Positions 8,951-18,491 are shown, counted from the first letter of the stretch. The stretch is 64,000 bases of DNA from Thermospira aquatica (GCF_023525255.1 NZ_CP073355.1:558001-622000); one strand, 5' to 3'. Notes: generated by a model from the letters alone, not told the origin. Program-made: numbers and translations.

Positions 8951-9157
8951 TTATTCTTTGATTTTAGAATAGAGGTCATGAAGAGGAAGAAAAGAAACGA
9001 GACTCAGGAGAATCACCCACCCTGCCCCGAAAAGCCACATCCACCGAACATAGGGAGCGAATACTCGATACATAATCAGCACAAACCCCATCCCCATAAA
9101 GAAAACCACAAATTCGGTAAAAAGGATCAAGAGATACACAAGAAGTGCCTTTTTCAT
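8951..9157 (-). CDS. Small two-helix membrane protein
   Basis: A 68-residue protein with two hydrophobic helices (about residues 4-30 and 36-57) joined by a short charged/aromatic loop, ending in a charged tail. No family is recognised. The ATG at 9157 is preferred over one five codons upstream because the AAGGAGG ribosome-binding site lies between them, 4 bases before the chosen ATG. It is the first gene of the minus-strand cluster 9157-6111. Insertion sequence copy 1 lies just upstream of it (from 9219). Confidence 0.65.
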   Translation of the reverse strand: MKKALLVYLLILFTEFVVFFMGMGFVLIMYRVFAPYVRWMWLFGAGWVILLSLVSFLPLHDLYSKIKE

Positions 9158-9218
9158 GCTTTCCTCCTTCACATGAGAGTAATATTATAAAGCTAAAAGG
9201 GAGAAAAATCCAAAAATG

Positions 9219-10677
9219 CGAATTGCTTCATAATAAAAGTACTCGAAAAGGGAACGCTATTGCAAAATAAAAAAGTACTCCAAATCTGTGTATAAAATAA
9301 TCCAGTTCATGGCTCGACAAGCTCGCCAACCGTGGCTCGACAGGCTCGCCAACCGGAATTGGGGTGGCGATGTTTGAAAGGAGACCTATTTACAGGGAAA
9401 CGGCGAAATGATATGCTGAGCTTGTCGAAGCAGAGTATCAAAAAGCCAGCAAAAAGGAGAAAAAGGAGATACTGGATTATTTTGTGAGGATAACAGGCCT
9501 AAAAAATCGAAACTATGCCGCCAGGCTCTTGAGGCAGCACGGAAAAACCATCTATGTAGGCAAGAAAAATTACCTTAAAGCCGACATAGCCAAGAAGGGC
9601 AAAAGACCTGGCAGAAAGAAAAAATTCGGCGAAGAGGAACTAAAACTTCTAAAAAAGGTCTGGGAAATTGAAAACTACATGTGTGGCAAACGCTTAAAGC
9701 CGATTCTCAATGAAGTTTTAGATAATCTCTTAGCAAACGGGCATCTCCACGGTTCTCCACAGGCTATAGAAAACTTGCGCCATATAAGTGCCTCAAGTAT
9801 TGACCGACTTTTGAAACATGAGCGTAAAAAGCTTGAGATAAAAGGACGAAAAGGTACAAAGCCTGGAACGTTGTTAAAGCAACAAATAGCTATACGCACG
9901 TGGGCAGAGTGGGATGAAAATTGCCCTGGTTTTATGGAGATTGATCTGGTTGCCCATGAGGGGAGAAATAGCCCAGGGGAGATTTTGCTCAAACATTAAA
10001 AGGTGGATGTTTGGAGCGGTTGGACAGAGCTTGTGGCAATCAAAACAAGGCTTCAAAATGGGTAAGAGAAGCCATATAGAAAAGTCAAAGGAAGACTTCC
10101 TTTTGATTTACGGGGAATTGATTCTGATACGGTGCTGAATTTATTAATCATCCTCTGCGTGATTGGTGTGAGAAGCACCAGATAAAATTTACAAGGGGTA
10201 GCTCCCGTTCCAATGATAACTGCTACGTTGAGCAGAAAAACTATTCCATAGTCCGCCAGAATGTTGGATACTTCCGCTACGATACCGAGGAAGAAGTCTA
10301 CTACTTGAACCGACTCTATGCGTATCTCAGGCTTTATGCCAACTTTTTTCAACCGGTTATGAAAATGACAGAGAAAAAGAGAATCGGAAGCAAGGTGCAA
10401 AAGAAGCATGATGATATTAAAACTCCCTACCAGCGGCTTTTAGAAAGCTCTTATGTAAGTGAGGCACAAAAGGAACGCCTAACAAGGCTTTATAAGGCTC
10501 TCGATTTGTTTCACCTAAGACAAAAAATTACGGCTTGCCAGAGAAAACTTTTCAGCCTTCAAAAGAAAAAGAATGTAAAAAACAAAAATTTGGAGGAAAC
10601 TGTATGGAATTTTTGAGTACTTTTTTTTATGAGGCAATGATTCGAATTTCGAGTACTTTTTTATTTGACGCAACGGG
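9219..10677 (+). mobile_element. Insertion sequence copy 1 (decayed), flanked by AAATG duplications
   Basis: The element begins with CGAATTGCTTCATAATAA and ends with the complement of CCCGTTGCGTCAAATAA. The direct duplication AAATG is seen at 9214-9218 and 10678-10682, giving a 5-bp target duplication and exact ends. Each end carries two related sites in tandem: an outer TTGCnTCAnAATAAAAGTACTC-like site and an inner ATTGC...TAAAAAAGTACTC site, probably transposase-binding sites. Length is 1459 bp. The same element occurs three more times at 19282-23577. Copy 1 shares with copy 2 an inserted TGCTGAGCTTGTCGAAGCA segment near the transposase start, so these two are the closest relatives. Confidence 0.92.
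9370..10616 (+). pseudogene. Frameshifted integrase-core transposase of insertion sequence copy 1
   Basis: Compared with the intact gene in copies 2 and 3, the reading frame is broken by single-base changes in length. One group lies around 9960-10010, where GGNSRGDFAQTLNMVDVW is disrupted, and another lies near 10130. Two open pieces remain (9484-9999 and 10305-10616). The pieces retain the HTH-like N-terminal half, the first catalytic Asp in GFMEIDLVAHEG and the C-terminal LFHLRQKITACQRK region. The original start is uncertain because a short palindromic repeat has been inserted upstream of codon ~20. The gene is inactive. Confidence 0.9.
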
Positions 10678-10789
10678 AAATGTCCCTCAAGTGTCACAAC
10701 AATACATCAAGAACCAACAAAAAGTCCCCTTTTGTACCAAAGAAGTAAATGGAAAACAAAAATCCGTCAAATAAAACCATCTAAAAAAC

Positions 10790-11010
10790 GTAGCTTTTAA
10801 ACATGCTATTATCACAAGCGAAGAGTGGTTTTTGGGCGGCAACCAGGACTACAAAAAGGTAACAGCATCTCACGTTTTTCAGGAAAACTTCCTATTACTT
10901 TATCGCAAAGCGAGTCCAAAGGCCAAAAAACTATAAAAAACTGTCCCTTTGAGAATTTCAGGTTAAACGTTTAACCAATGCTTTTTTCAATCTGATGCAA
11001 AAATGAAAAG
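10790..11010. repeat. Decayed copy of the 19-bp repeat array
   Basis: Recognisable but degraded units of the family in arrays A-E: ACTACAAAAAGGTAACAGC at 10848-10866, a minus-strand relative around 10891-10908 (CCTATTACTTTATCGCA), and a trailing AAGAAATAGCAAG. They accompany a perfect GGTTAAACGTTTAACC palindrome at 10961-10976. No good unit lies at the 19-bp distance seen elsewhere. The stretch 10678-11230 has no convincing gene. It lies directly beside insertion sequence copy 1. Confidence 0.55.
10961..10976. repeat. Palindrome GGTTAAACGTTTAACC in the decayed array
   Basis: A perfect 16-bp palindrome with central CG, identical to the copy in array A. The form (A/T-rich arms around CG) resembles LacI-family operators, but its consistent linkage to the 19-bp repeats suggests it belongs to that system. 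Confidence 0.7.
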
Positions 11011-11230
11011 AAATAGCAAGAATCGCTTATCGCCCGTCTCACCCTGCAAAAGACGTAACCATACGCAACCCCAAGATTGTTATTCCCTTGACAAGCGCTT
11101 GTTTCTCGTATAAGAGACAAAAATTTTGACCTTAGAAAAACTTTCATCAAGCGTTCAGCCTATCTTTTCAAGAAGGATAACAAAAGCACGCAATCAAGGC
11201 ATATCAAGACATGCCTCCACCATGGAAAAC

Positions 11231-11259
11231 TTGCTATTTTCCCCTCTTTGTGCTATGAT
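11231..11259 (+). promoter_or_regulatory. Promoter of the hybrid histidine kinase gene
   Basis: TTGCTA (11231-11236) and TATGAT (11254-11259) with a 17-bp spacer, 18 bp before the ATG at 11277. AAAGGAG lies in between as ribosome-binding site. Confidence 0.6.
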
Positions 11260-11276
11260 GAGAAAAAGGAGAAAAT

Positions 11277-13901
11277 ATGGTTTATAAAATCGCCATTGTT
11301 GAAGACGAGGCGATTGTCGCTCATAGCATTGAACAAAAACTTCTCAAGCTTGGATACGAAGTAAGTGGCGTCTTTCATAAGGCAGAGGATCTTTTTGTCT
11401 TTCTTGAACAAAAATCTGTCGATCTTATTCTCATGGACATTCTCCTCCAGAATGGCATCAGTGGAATTGAGGCAGCAGAGCAGATTCTCCATCGTTACCA
11501 CATTCCTGTTATCTATCTCACCGCTTTTTCAGACGATGCTACACTCCAAAAGGCCGCCCGTACTGAACCCTACGGTTATCTTATAAAACCCTTTAACGAC
11601 AGGGAACTCAAAGCCACGGTAGAAATGGCTCTCTACAAAGCTGGGGCAACCAAAGAACTTGTTTACCGGGAGGCACGATGGAAAGCCGTATTTGTCCATA
11701 TGCGCGAGGGAATGGTGGTAACAGACAACAGGGGGCAAATCATCTCTGTCAACCCTGCTATGGAATCCCTCGTGAATCTTCCAGCCGCTGCAATGGAAAA
11801 CAAGAGCCTTGATGAGCTTTTTATTTTTTCTCCAACAGGAACAGGCGAACGCACATTTTACCTCCAGGTCAAATCGGAAAACATCCGTATTCCTGTCCAC
11901 TGGATCTCCTCACTCATATCAGATGATTTGGGACAAACATTAGGAAGCGTACACATCTTTCATGACATACGAGATCAGTTTGCCTATGAGAATGCTCTCA
12001 TAGAAAGTGAGGAACGCTATCGTCGTCTCGTGGAGTATCAAACAGACTGGATCGTTCGATTAGACGAAAGTGGTTCCATACGGTATGCCAACCATGCCAT
12101 GGCGGATGCTCTGGGATGGGAAAAAGAACAGATCATCAATCAAAATTTTTTTGATATTGTACCCAGTATGGACAGAGAAAACTGGAGAAAACTTTTTGAC
12201 TCCCTTACAGAACCCTCAGAAGTAAAAAGTGTTCTCCTCGATTATGAAAAAAACGGAAGACGCTACGTTATTGAATGGTGTTTCCGATGCGTTCATCCAA
12301 CAAATAGAACAAAAACCTGTAAAGAATATCAGGGAGTGGGAAGAGATATCACCCTTCTCCGGGAAACCGAGGAAGCTCTCAGAGAAGAGGATGAGTTTCT
12401 CAAACGGATTCTCACGACGATCGATGAAGCGGTTGTCATCACTGATGAAAAGGGAAGAATCGAGTTTACAAATCCTCGAGGAAGAGAAATAGTAGGAACA
12501 ATCGAAGAAAAAAAAACCTATCTCATCGATATCCTCTCGTTTACCACACAATTTGGTGAAGAGGTGAAAGATTTTGAAAAACTCTGTCACAAAGCAAGTT
12601 CACTCCCTGCTGCCGTATGGGTGATCACTAACCAATACAACAGACGTTATGAGGTTATGCTGGATATCTCAAGCCTCAGGCGAGAAGACAAAGGGAAAAC
12701 CGAATGGCTCTTTCTCATGACCGATCTCACCCTTTTCAACAAACTCCAACAGGAATTTTACCGCATCCAGCGATTTGAGGCGATGGAGGTACTGGCTGGT
12801 GGTATAGCCCACGATTTCAACAACATTCTGACCGTCATCATGGGGAATATCTCACTCCTCCGATTGCAGCTAGGAGAGAATAACAATACTCTCACCGGTT
12901 ATCTTCAGGAGGCTGAAGAAGCTTGTGAAAGGGCAAAAAAACTTACCTCCCAGATGCTTTCATTCTCTCACGGTGGCTCCCCTATGCTCAAACAGGAAAA
13001 CATTCTCAAGATGCTTGAAGATACTGTGCGTTTTATGCTTCAGGGCTCTTCTATCACATGGAAAATCAACCAGCTCACAGAAAACGTCACCATTCCCGTG
13101 GATATTACCCAACTGGGACAGGTGATCCAGAACCTGGTGCTCAATGCTCGTGAAGCCATGGACAACAGCGGAGAAATAGTCATCTCTCTCGAAAAAATTG
13201 AAGCCTCCCACATCCAGCAAAGAATTCCTGAACCACTGCCCAATATTACCCATTATCTCCGTATTACCATCCAGGACACAGGACCAGGTATCGATCCGGA
13301 AATTCTTCCTCGCATCTTTGACCCCTACGTGTCCACAAAATCCCGAGGAAGCGGTTTAGGACTTGCGATTGTCTATACCATTATTCGCAGACACCATGGC
13401 CTTATCGAGGTAGCGTCAGAACCCGGGAAAGGAACTACCTTCTTCATCTACCTTCCCCTCTACCAAGTAGAGGAAGAACCTTCCTCCAAAGAAACAGATC
13501 AATTAAACACCTTTCCTTCAGGAAATGGTAAACGGATTTGGATTCTTGATGATGAAGTAGGGATTGTAAAAGTTCTTGAAAAAACCCTTAGACAACAAAA
13601 CTACGAGGTAAAGAGTTTCCAGAAAGCAAGCGACTTTCTCGCAAGGATAGAAGAAATCGCACCTCAGGACCTCGTTATCATGGACATCACCATTCCAGGT
13701 GACATCAGCGTGGAAAAAAGACTTGAAAAACTCTTCCAAACCTCCCCAAAAACAAAGGTAATCTTAATCAGCGGTTACACCCAAAAAAACTTTCACATAC
13801 CAGAAGGACAAGCTATCGCCTACCTCACAAAACCCTTTAGCGTTCAACAGATACTGCAAAAGATAGACGAGGTCCTTACAGAAAACTCTTCATCAGCTTG
13901 A
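11277..13901 (+). CDS. Hybrid sensor histidine kinase with two receiver domains and PAS domains
   Basis: An 874-residue cytosolic kinase with no membrane segment. Domains in order: receiver 1 (residues ~3-120, phospho-acceptor D54 in LILMDILL), three PAS-like domains (~130-235, ~245-360, ~370-490), a dimerisation/phospho-acceptor helix with H512 in GGIAHDFNNILTV, an ATPase domain (N box with N623, DTGPGI 667-672, GSGLGLA 691-697) and receiver 2 (~752-870, D803 in LVIMDITIPG). The GIAHDFNN form is typical of soluble PAS kinases that relay to an attached receiver. The next gene, 43 bp on, is an intact HD-GYP protein. A link between the kinase and c-di-GMP turnover is plausible but inferred. The signal is unknown; the absence of membrane helices points to an intracellular ligand or redox cue. 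Confidence 0.93.
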   Translation: MVYKIAIVEDEAIVAHSIEQKLLKLGYEVSGVFHKAEDLFVFLEQKSVDLILMDILLQNGISGIEAAEQILHRYHIPVIYLTAFSDDATLQKAARTEPYGYLIKPFNDRELKATVEMALYKAGATKELVYREARWKAVFVHMREGMVVTDNRGQIISVNPAMESLVNLPAAAMENKSLDELFIFSPTGTGERTFYLQVKSENIRIPVHWISSLISDDLGQTLGSVHIFHDIRDQFAYENALIESEERYRRLVEYQTDWIVRLDESGSIRYANHAMADALGWEKEQIINQNFFDIVPSMDRENWRKLFDSLTEPSEVKSVLLDYEKNGRRYVIEWCFRCVHPTNRTKTCKEYQGVGRDITLLRETEEALREEDEFLKRILTTIDEAVVITDEKGRIEFTNPRGREIVGTIEEKKTYLIDILSFTTQFGEEVKDFEKLCHKASSLPAAVWVITNQYNRRYEVMLDISSLRREDKGKTEWLFLMTDLTLFNKLQQEFYRIQRFEAMEVLAGGIAHDFNNILTVIMGNISLLRLQLGENNNTLTGYLQEAEEACERAKKLTSQMLSFSHGGSPMLKQENILKMLEDTVRFMLQGSSITWKINQLTENVTIPVDITQLGQVIQNLVLNAREAMDNSGEIVISLEKIEASHIQQRIPEPLPNITHYLRITIQDTGPGIDPEILPRIFDPYVSTKSRGSGLGLAIVYTIIRRHHGLIEVASEPGKGTTFFIYLPLYQVEEEPSSKETDQLNTFPSGNGKRIWILDDEVGIVKVLEKTLRQQNYEVKSFQKASDFLARIEEIAPQDLVIMDITIPGDISVEKRLEKLFQTSPKTKVILISGYTQKNFHIPEGQAIAYLTKPFSVQQILQKIDEVLTENSSSA

Positions 13902-13925
13902 CAAATCGAAATTTTACCTTACACT
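13898..13925 (+). promoter_or_regulatory. Possible internal promoter before the HD-GYP gene
   Basis: TTGACA (13898-13903) overlaps the stop codon of the kinase gene. TACACT (13920-13925) follows after 16 bp. It would allow the HD-GYP gene at 13945 to be expressed separately from the kinase. Confidence 0.5.
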
Positions 13926-13944
13926 AAAAGCCGAGGAGGTAAAA

Positions 13945-15114
13945 GTGGCAAAAGCGCTGTCTGTGAGTGTCAATTTCTTGTATCCGGGTATCATGCTAAA
14001 AGGGGATGCCTACACCGAACAAGGAGAAAAGGTTCAACCCGGCTTTGTTCCTTTTACCGATGAGAAGATTGCTGAACTCAAGGCCCGCGGCATTACAACC
14101 ATCTACTACACCCCTCACCCAGAACCTACCCGTTTTCCGGGAAGTGAGCCGATAATCCCCCAGGAAACGATAAATAAAGGCCTAGAAATCGCCAAAGAGG
14201 TTGAACGCCGTCTCAAAGAAAACGCTCCCCTCCCTGTTCGAGAGATCAACACTCTCATTGACGAATTTGTGGAAAAGGTTGTGGCCCTGCAAGGAAACAC
14301 CCTGAACCTTGCGGAACTCCGGGATTATGATGATTATACGTATACCCATTCACTTAACGTAGCACTCCTTTCGCTTTTGATGGGGAAAAAGCTCAGCTAC
14401 ACCGAAGATCAACTCAAGATTCTGGGAGTGGGAGGCATGCTCCACGATATAGGCAAGGTAAAAATTCCCAAAGAAATTCTCAACAAACCAGATCGTCTTA
14501 CCCCACAAGAATTTGATATTATGAAGCGGCATCCGGTATACGGATTTGAAATCGTCAAAGACACATACTCTCGTTTCGTTCAGTCAATTGTCCTCTATCA
14601 CCACGAAAAAATCAACGGAAGTGGCTACCCCCTCGGTAAAAAGAATAACGAGATGGGAGAATTTGCTCAGATAGCCAGTCTTTGTGATGTGTTTGATGCG
14701 ATTACCAGTGCCAGGAGTTACAAGCCCGCCCAGCCCTTCTGGTATGCTCTCCTCTGTATCTACCGAGAACAGGGAAAGAGTTTTTCTCCCCGTCTCGCTC
14801 AAATATTTCTCAAAGAACTCCCACAATACTTTGGCAATACCCCCATCTTCTCAAAAGGAAGCTTTGTCTTGCTCAATACAGGAGAAATAGCATATGTGCC
14901 GGAGGATAGCCGTACCCTCTGGCCCCAGGTATGGCTTCTCATCAACAGTCGCAAAGAGATCTCTCAACGAAAGGTTATTCTCGACCTGTCTCTGGAAGAA
15001 AACCGGATGATCGAACGCCAGATTTTTGACGAAAAACTGACGGCCACACTTCAAAAGATTGTTGAACGTTATCTTGATAAACCAGAAAAACCAAAGGATT
15101 GGAACTTGAAATGA
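13945..15114 (+). CDS. HD-GYP cyclic di-GMP phosphodiesterase
   Basis: A 389-residue soluble protein. Residues ~1-60 form the same small N-terminal domain as the paralogue at 725-1912. Residues ~125-300 are a complete HD-GYP domain: H135 in YTHSLNV, LHDIGKVKIP with H167-D168, the HP of KRHPVYG, YHHEKINGSGYP with H219-H220 and GYP at 227-229, and LCDVFDAITS. All metal ligands are present, so hydrolysis of c-di-GMP is expected. The start is GTG at 13945, with GAGGAGGT just upstream. It follows the hybrid kinase by 43 bp and overlaps the radical SAM gene by the ATGA at 15111-15114. Its low similarity outside the catalytic core to the paralogue suggests separate inputs. Confidence 0.94.
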   Translation: MAKALSVSVNFLYPGIMLKGDAYTEQGEKVQPGFVPFTDEKIAELKARGITTIYYTPHPEPTRFPGSEPIIPQETINKGLEIAKEVERRLKENAPLPVREINTLIDEFVEKVVALQGNTLNLAELRDYDDYTYTHSLNVALLSLLMGKKLSYTEDQLKILGVGGMLHDIGKVKIPKEILNKPDRLTPQEFDIMKRHPVYGFEIVKDTYSRFVQSIVLYHHEKINGSGYPLGKKNNEMGEFAQIASLCDVFDAITSARSYKPAQPFWYALLCIYREQGKSFSPRLAQIFLKELPQYFGNTPIFSKGSFVLLNTGEIAYVPEDSRTLWPQVWLLINSRKEISQRKVILDLSLEENRMIERQIFDEKLTATLQKIVERYLDKPEKPKDWNLK

Positions 15115-16115
15115 AAGAAGCCCTCTTTTGGTCTCAAGAAGCTAAAGCTGTCCGTTGTGAACTCTGCCCCCACCACTGCCTCCTTTCTGAGGGGAAAAGT
15201 GGCATCTGTGGTGCAAGAAAATCTCTGGAAGGCAAACTTTTTTCCCTCAATTATGGAGCCATCGCTGGCATGGCTGTTGACCCCATCGAAAAGAAACCCC
15301 TGTTTCACTTTTATCCGGGGAGCCGTATCTTTTCTATAGGAACGGTCGGTTGCAACCTCCACTGCCCTTTTTGCCAGAACAATGGACTTTCTCGTTTTTT
15401 TGATGAATTTGGAGGGCAGTCAGAGAAGCTCGAACATCTTTCTCCCGAAGAACTCATTGATCTCGTAGAGCGTACCAAGAGCGAACCAATAATAGCCTAT
15501 ACCTACTCCGAACCTGTTGTATGGTTTGAATATGTTCTCGAAACCATGCAGCTTGCCAGGAAAAAAAACATCAAAAATGTTCTTGTCACCAATGGTTATA
15601 TAGAAGAAAAACCCCTTGAGGCGTGGATTCCTTTCGTTGACGCTGTGAATGTCGATCTCAAGGCATTCACAGAAGCTGGTTATAAAAAACTCGGTGGCAC
15701 TCTCGAACCTGTCAAAAGAACCATCCAGCGTCTTTTTGAAGCGAAAGTCCATGTAGAGGTAACAACGCTTGTTGTCCCGGGCATTAACGATGACCTCACA
15801 GAAATGGAACAGCTTGCTGCCTGGCTTGCTTCCCTCTCTCCCGAGCTACCTCTCCACCTCTCCCGTTACTTCCCCCATCATCGTTATCATGCCCCCTCTA
15901 CCTCTCTTGACCTCTTGCACCGCGTTAAAGAAATTGCAAAGCGTTTTCTCTTCCATGTTTATCTGGGAAACGTAGTGGAAGACGCCTCTACCTTTTGTTC
16001 TCAATGTGGGAAACTCCTTATCCGCCGTGAAATTTACAGCGTAGAGGTCGTAGGACTCCAGCATGGTCGCTGTATTTCCTGTGGAAAACCCCTGTGGGGT
16101 CACTATGCAGATTGA
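15111..16115 (+). CDS. amrS: AmmeMemoRadiSam-type radical SAM enzyme (AmrS/PflA-like)
   Basis: A 334-residue radical SAM protein. The N-terminal CELCPHHCLLSEGKSGICGAR carries extra cysteines, and GTVGCNLHCPFCQN supplies the CxxxCxxC ligands of the [4Fe-4S]-SAM cluster. The C-terminal CSQCGKLLIRR and CISCGKPLWG motifs form a zinc-ribbon-like tail. This layout is that of AmrS, the radical SAM member of the AmmeMemoRadiSam set. Its partners (AMMECR1 and Memo) are not encoded nearby. The ATG at 15111 is chosen because it overlaps the preceding TGA as ATGA. The 3' end overlaps the next gene by 11 bp. The substrate is not established from sequence. Confidence 0.88.
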   Translation: MKEALFWSQEAKAVRCELCPHHCLLSEGKSGICGARKSLEGKLFSLNYGAIAGMAVDPIEKKPLFHFYPGSRIFSIGTVGCNLHCPFCQNNGLSRFFDEFGGQSEKLEHLSPEELIDLVERTKSEPIIAYTYSEPVVWFEYVLETMQLARKKNIKNVLVTNGYIEEKPLEAWIPFVDAVNVDLKAFTEAGYKKLGGTLEPVKRTIQRLFEAKVHVEVTTLVVPGINDDLTEMEQLAAWLASLSPELPLHLSRYFPHHRYHAPSTSLDLLHRVKEIAKRFLFHVYLGNVVEDASTFCSQCGKLLIRREIYSVEVVGLQHGRCISCGKPLWGHYAD

Positions 16116-17451
16116 AATAGGTGAAGAAAAATTTCGTTTTGTAAAAATAGAGGGTCGATACCTCTACAGCCCTTACAATCCCTTCCGGGAGATAGAGCGC
16201 ACCTTTCAGAACCTCCCCTCCGTTGAGAGACCATTTTTTGTGGTGTTTGGTTCGGCCCAGGGACATGTGGTTGAATTTCTGCTAAATCAGGGATATGAAG
16301 CTAAAGATATATGGGTAACCGAACCCCATCCCGATCTCGAAGCCTGGTCAAGAGAACATATAGGATTTGCGATGGAGGGAACACTGGCATCACGACTAAT
16401 ATTGCTTAATGAAGAAATTTTTTTATCCTTGAATACATTTTTCACCTTTCAAACATTTTTACACCACTATGAGATAGTTCTTACCCAAACAATAGAAAAT
16501 ATTAAAGTAACAGCATTTTTCTCTAAACTGTGGTGGATAAACTTTGTAAGAAACCTTTCCATGGTCTCTCAACGTGAGGTCTATAAAATCCCGTCTCATT
16601 TCACCCCTTATGATATTCCTATTTTGGTTACTGCTTCTGGTCCTTCGCTTACCACCCTTCTCGAGAGTATTTTTGAGTGGTATCAGGCAGGGGGAAAGAT
16701 TCTTGCCTGTCTGTCATCGTGGCCAACCCTTGCCTCAGCTAACATCGTTCCCTGGGGAGTGGTAGTAAGTGATGCGGGGGTGGGCAATATCCTCCATGCC
16801 CAGAATCTACCCCATGAAGTCATCGTTTTCGCAAGTGTGTACGCCAATTCAGCTCTTCTTTCCTCGTTACCGCAGAGGATTGTCTATTATGATATTGATA
16901 AGGAGGAAAGCTCTCCTTCCTTTATGCTTTCCCAACCTTCTGTAGTCCTTGATGCCCTTACACTTGCCAAACGCCTCTTCACAGGAGAAATTTATATTGC
17001 GGGCCTCGATCTCGGTTATACCCTCCGCGGCACCCACGCCAGAGGCAACATGGTCGCCCTTCGTCAGGAGCTTCTGTGTTCCAGGCTTTATCCTGTCGAA
17101 ACAGAAAAAATAGGATTTCTCAAAAGAAAGGATATTCAACAATTCAACGACCATGTCTGGACCACGCCATCTTTCCAGTTAATCAAGCAAGAGATAGAAA
17201 AGATTTTCCCCGACGTTCACATTCTTCACCCCATTCAGCCATGGAAAAACCCTATCCGTGAAACACTTCCTATCCCGTCCCCCCTGAAAAGAGAAATAAC
17301 CTTCGAAAAAATGGGGGATGTCACCCCTCTCCTCCACAAGGCAAAAACCTACCTTGAAACGTCCAATACTACGGTATACCTCCGGGAGGATCTCCTCGAA
17401 ATGCCAAGAGAAACCGTAAAAAACTACTTACTATACAAACTTTTAGAATAA
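16105..17451 (+). CDS. MptE-like / DUF115 motility-associated protein
   Basis: A 448-residue protein of the 6-hydroxymethylpterin diphosphokinase MptE-like (DUF115) family, whose bacterial members include motility accessory factors involved in flagellin glycosylation. The N-terminal part contains FFVVFGSAQGHVVEFLL and the core begins at PILVTASGPSLTTLLES, followed by ILACLSSWPTLAS, VVVSDAG and IYIAGLDLGYT, the standard order in this family. Two such copies are common in spirochaetes near motility genes. The ATG at 16105 is chosen because the conserved region begins there and it overlaps the AmrS stop; an upstream start would lie inside amrS. The substrate is inferred only. Confidence 0.82.
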   Translation: MQIEIGEEKFRFVKIEGRYLYSPYNPFREIERTFQNLPSVERPFFVVFGSAQGHVVEFLLNQGYEAKDIWVTEPHPDLEAWSREHIGFAMEGTLASRLILLNEEIFLSLNTFFTFQTFLHHYEIVLTQTIENIKVTAFFSKLWWINFVRNLSMVSQREVYKIPSHFTPYDIPILVTASGPSLTTLLESIFEWYQAGGKILACLSSWPTLASANIVPWGVVVSDAGVGNILHAQNLPHEVIVFASVYANSALLSSLPQRIVYYDIDKEESSPSFMLSQPSVVLDALTLAKRLFTGEIYIAGLDLGYTLRGTHARGNMVALRQELLCSRLYPVETEKIGFLKRKDIQQFNDHVWTTPSFQLIKQEIEKIFPDVHILHPIQPWKNPIRETLPIPSPLKREITFEKMGDVTPLLHKAKTYLETSNTTVYLREDLLEMPRETVKNYLLYKLLE

Positions 17452-17460
17452 GGAGCATGT

Positions 17461-18396
17461 GTGAAAAAATATCATGTGATAATGGCAATCGTTCTTATGA
17501 CACTTACAGGGTGTGCCACAAAGACGGAGTTTTTCTTTCTGAACCGATGGATAGTGATGGATAAGAATACTGAACAACTCCTAGACAGAGAGTTTCTTCC
17601 TATCACTGTTCTCCGGTATCGATGGCTTTCTCCCACCGAGGCAGTCGTGTATGGCATGGATGAACAGCAAAAGAGGGGGTGTTGGCTCTGGGACGGCTGG
17701 AGAAAAACATTTTCTTCCCTCGATGAGGATATTCAGGGTTTTGATGTTTCTGGCAAGACTCTTCTTCTTATGGGGAGTACATGGGATAATGGTTACACTT
17801 TAAAACTCGGAAAAATTCACAAAAAAAGCTTTGTTTCCCAAAAGAGCATCCTCTTTCCTTTCATCCCCCAGAATTCTCTCGGAGTGGATGGGGGTTTTTA
17901 TCTTTCAGCCAGAGATGACGCAGGTTTGAGACGCGTGTTTTTTGTCTCTCTTGCCGGGGAACTGCAAGAGGTTCTGGTACTCTCCAATACCATGGCCACC
18001 CTGCGTTTTCTTCGGGTAAATAAACGCCCCCTGGTTTACACCTCCTACGAAAAAGAAAAAGAACCATCCCTGTATGCTTTCGTGGATAATCCCTCTCCAA
18101 AGTGGCAAAACTTTCCCATTGAAGGAACCATAGGACAAAAAGCCGTGTCCCTTTCGGAAGCTATAGGATTTGTCCTCATGAGAGAGGGAAAAAACTTCTG
18201 GGCTGTCTGTGATACCAATATGCAACCATTGACAACCGGTCCAGAGTGGCGGGCTCTTATCTTTGAGGAACTTTTTGACAACCTGGACAAAACACAAGGG
18301 GTGTTTCTCTGCCTTCTTCCCGACGAAAAGAGAAGCACGCTTATGGTTTTCCGCTGGGAGGAAAATCAGTGGCGATGGAAGAGTTTCGCTCCATGA
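17461..18396 (+). CDS. Lipoprotein of unknown function
   Basis: A 311-residue protein with a short positively charged N-terminus, a hydrophobic core and a lipobox LTGC with the lipidated Cys at 18. The mature part is rich in beta-prone stretches with repeated Trp-containing segments (GCWLWDGWRKTF, LLLMGSTWDNGYTLKLG), perhaps an irregular propeller. No family is recognised. The start is GTG with AAGGAG upstream, 9 bp after the MptE-like gene, so it is in the same transcript. It is the last gene before repeat array A. Confidence 0.75.
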   Translation: MKKYHVIMAIVLMTLTGCATKTEFFFLNRWIVMDKNTEQLLDREFLPITVLRYRWLSPTEAVVYGMDEQQKRGCWLWDGWRKTFSSLDEDIQGFDVSGKTLLLMGSTWDNGYTLKLGKIHKKSFVSQKSILFPFIPQNSLGVDGGFYLSARDDAGLRRVFFVSLAGELQEVLVLSNTMATLRFLRVNKRPLVYTSYEKEKEPSLYAFVDNPSPKWQNFPIEGTIGQKAVSLSEAIGFVLMREGKNFWAVCDTNMQPLTTGPEWRALIFEELFDNLDKTQGVFLCLLPDEKRSTLMVFRWEENQWRWKSFAP

Positions 18397-18491
18397 TGGT
18401 CTTTCCTCAAAAATACCTCTCTGTATGCAACCATGAATGAAATTTTTTCCTTCTCTTAAGACTCGTCTTTGTCTTTTCAGCTCCTTTTTGA

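Noticed and set aside
10961-10976. Simple LacI-family operator
   Set aside because: The form fits, but copies recur inside gene-free arrays at fixed distance to repeat units, and there is no adjacent LacI-type regulator or target gene.
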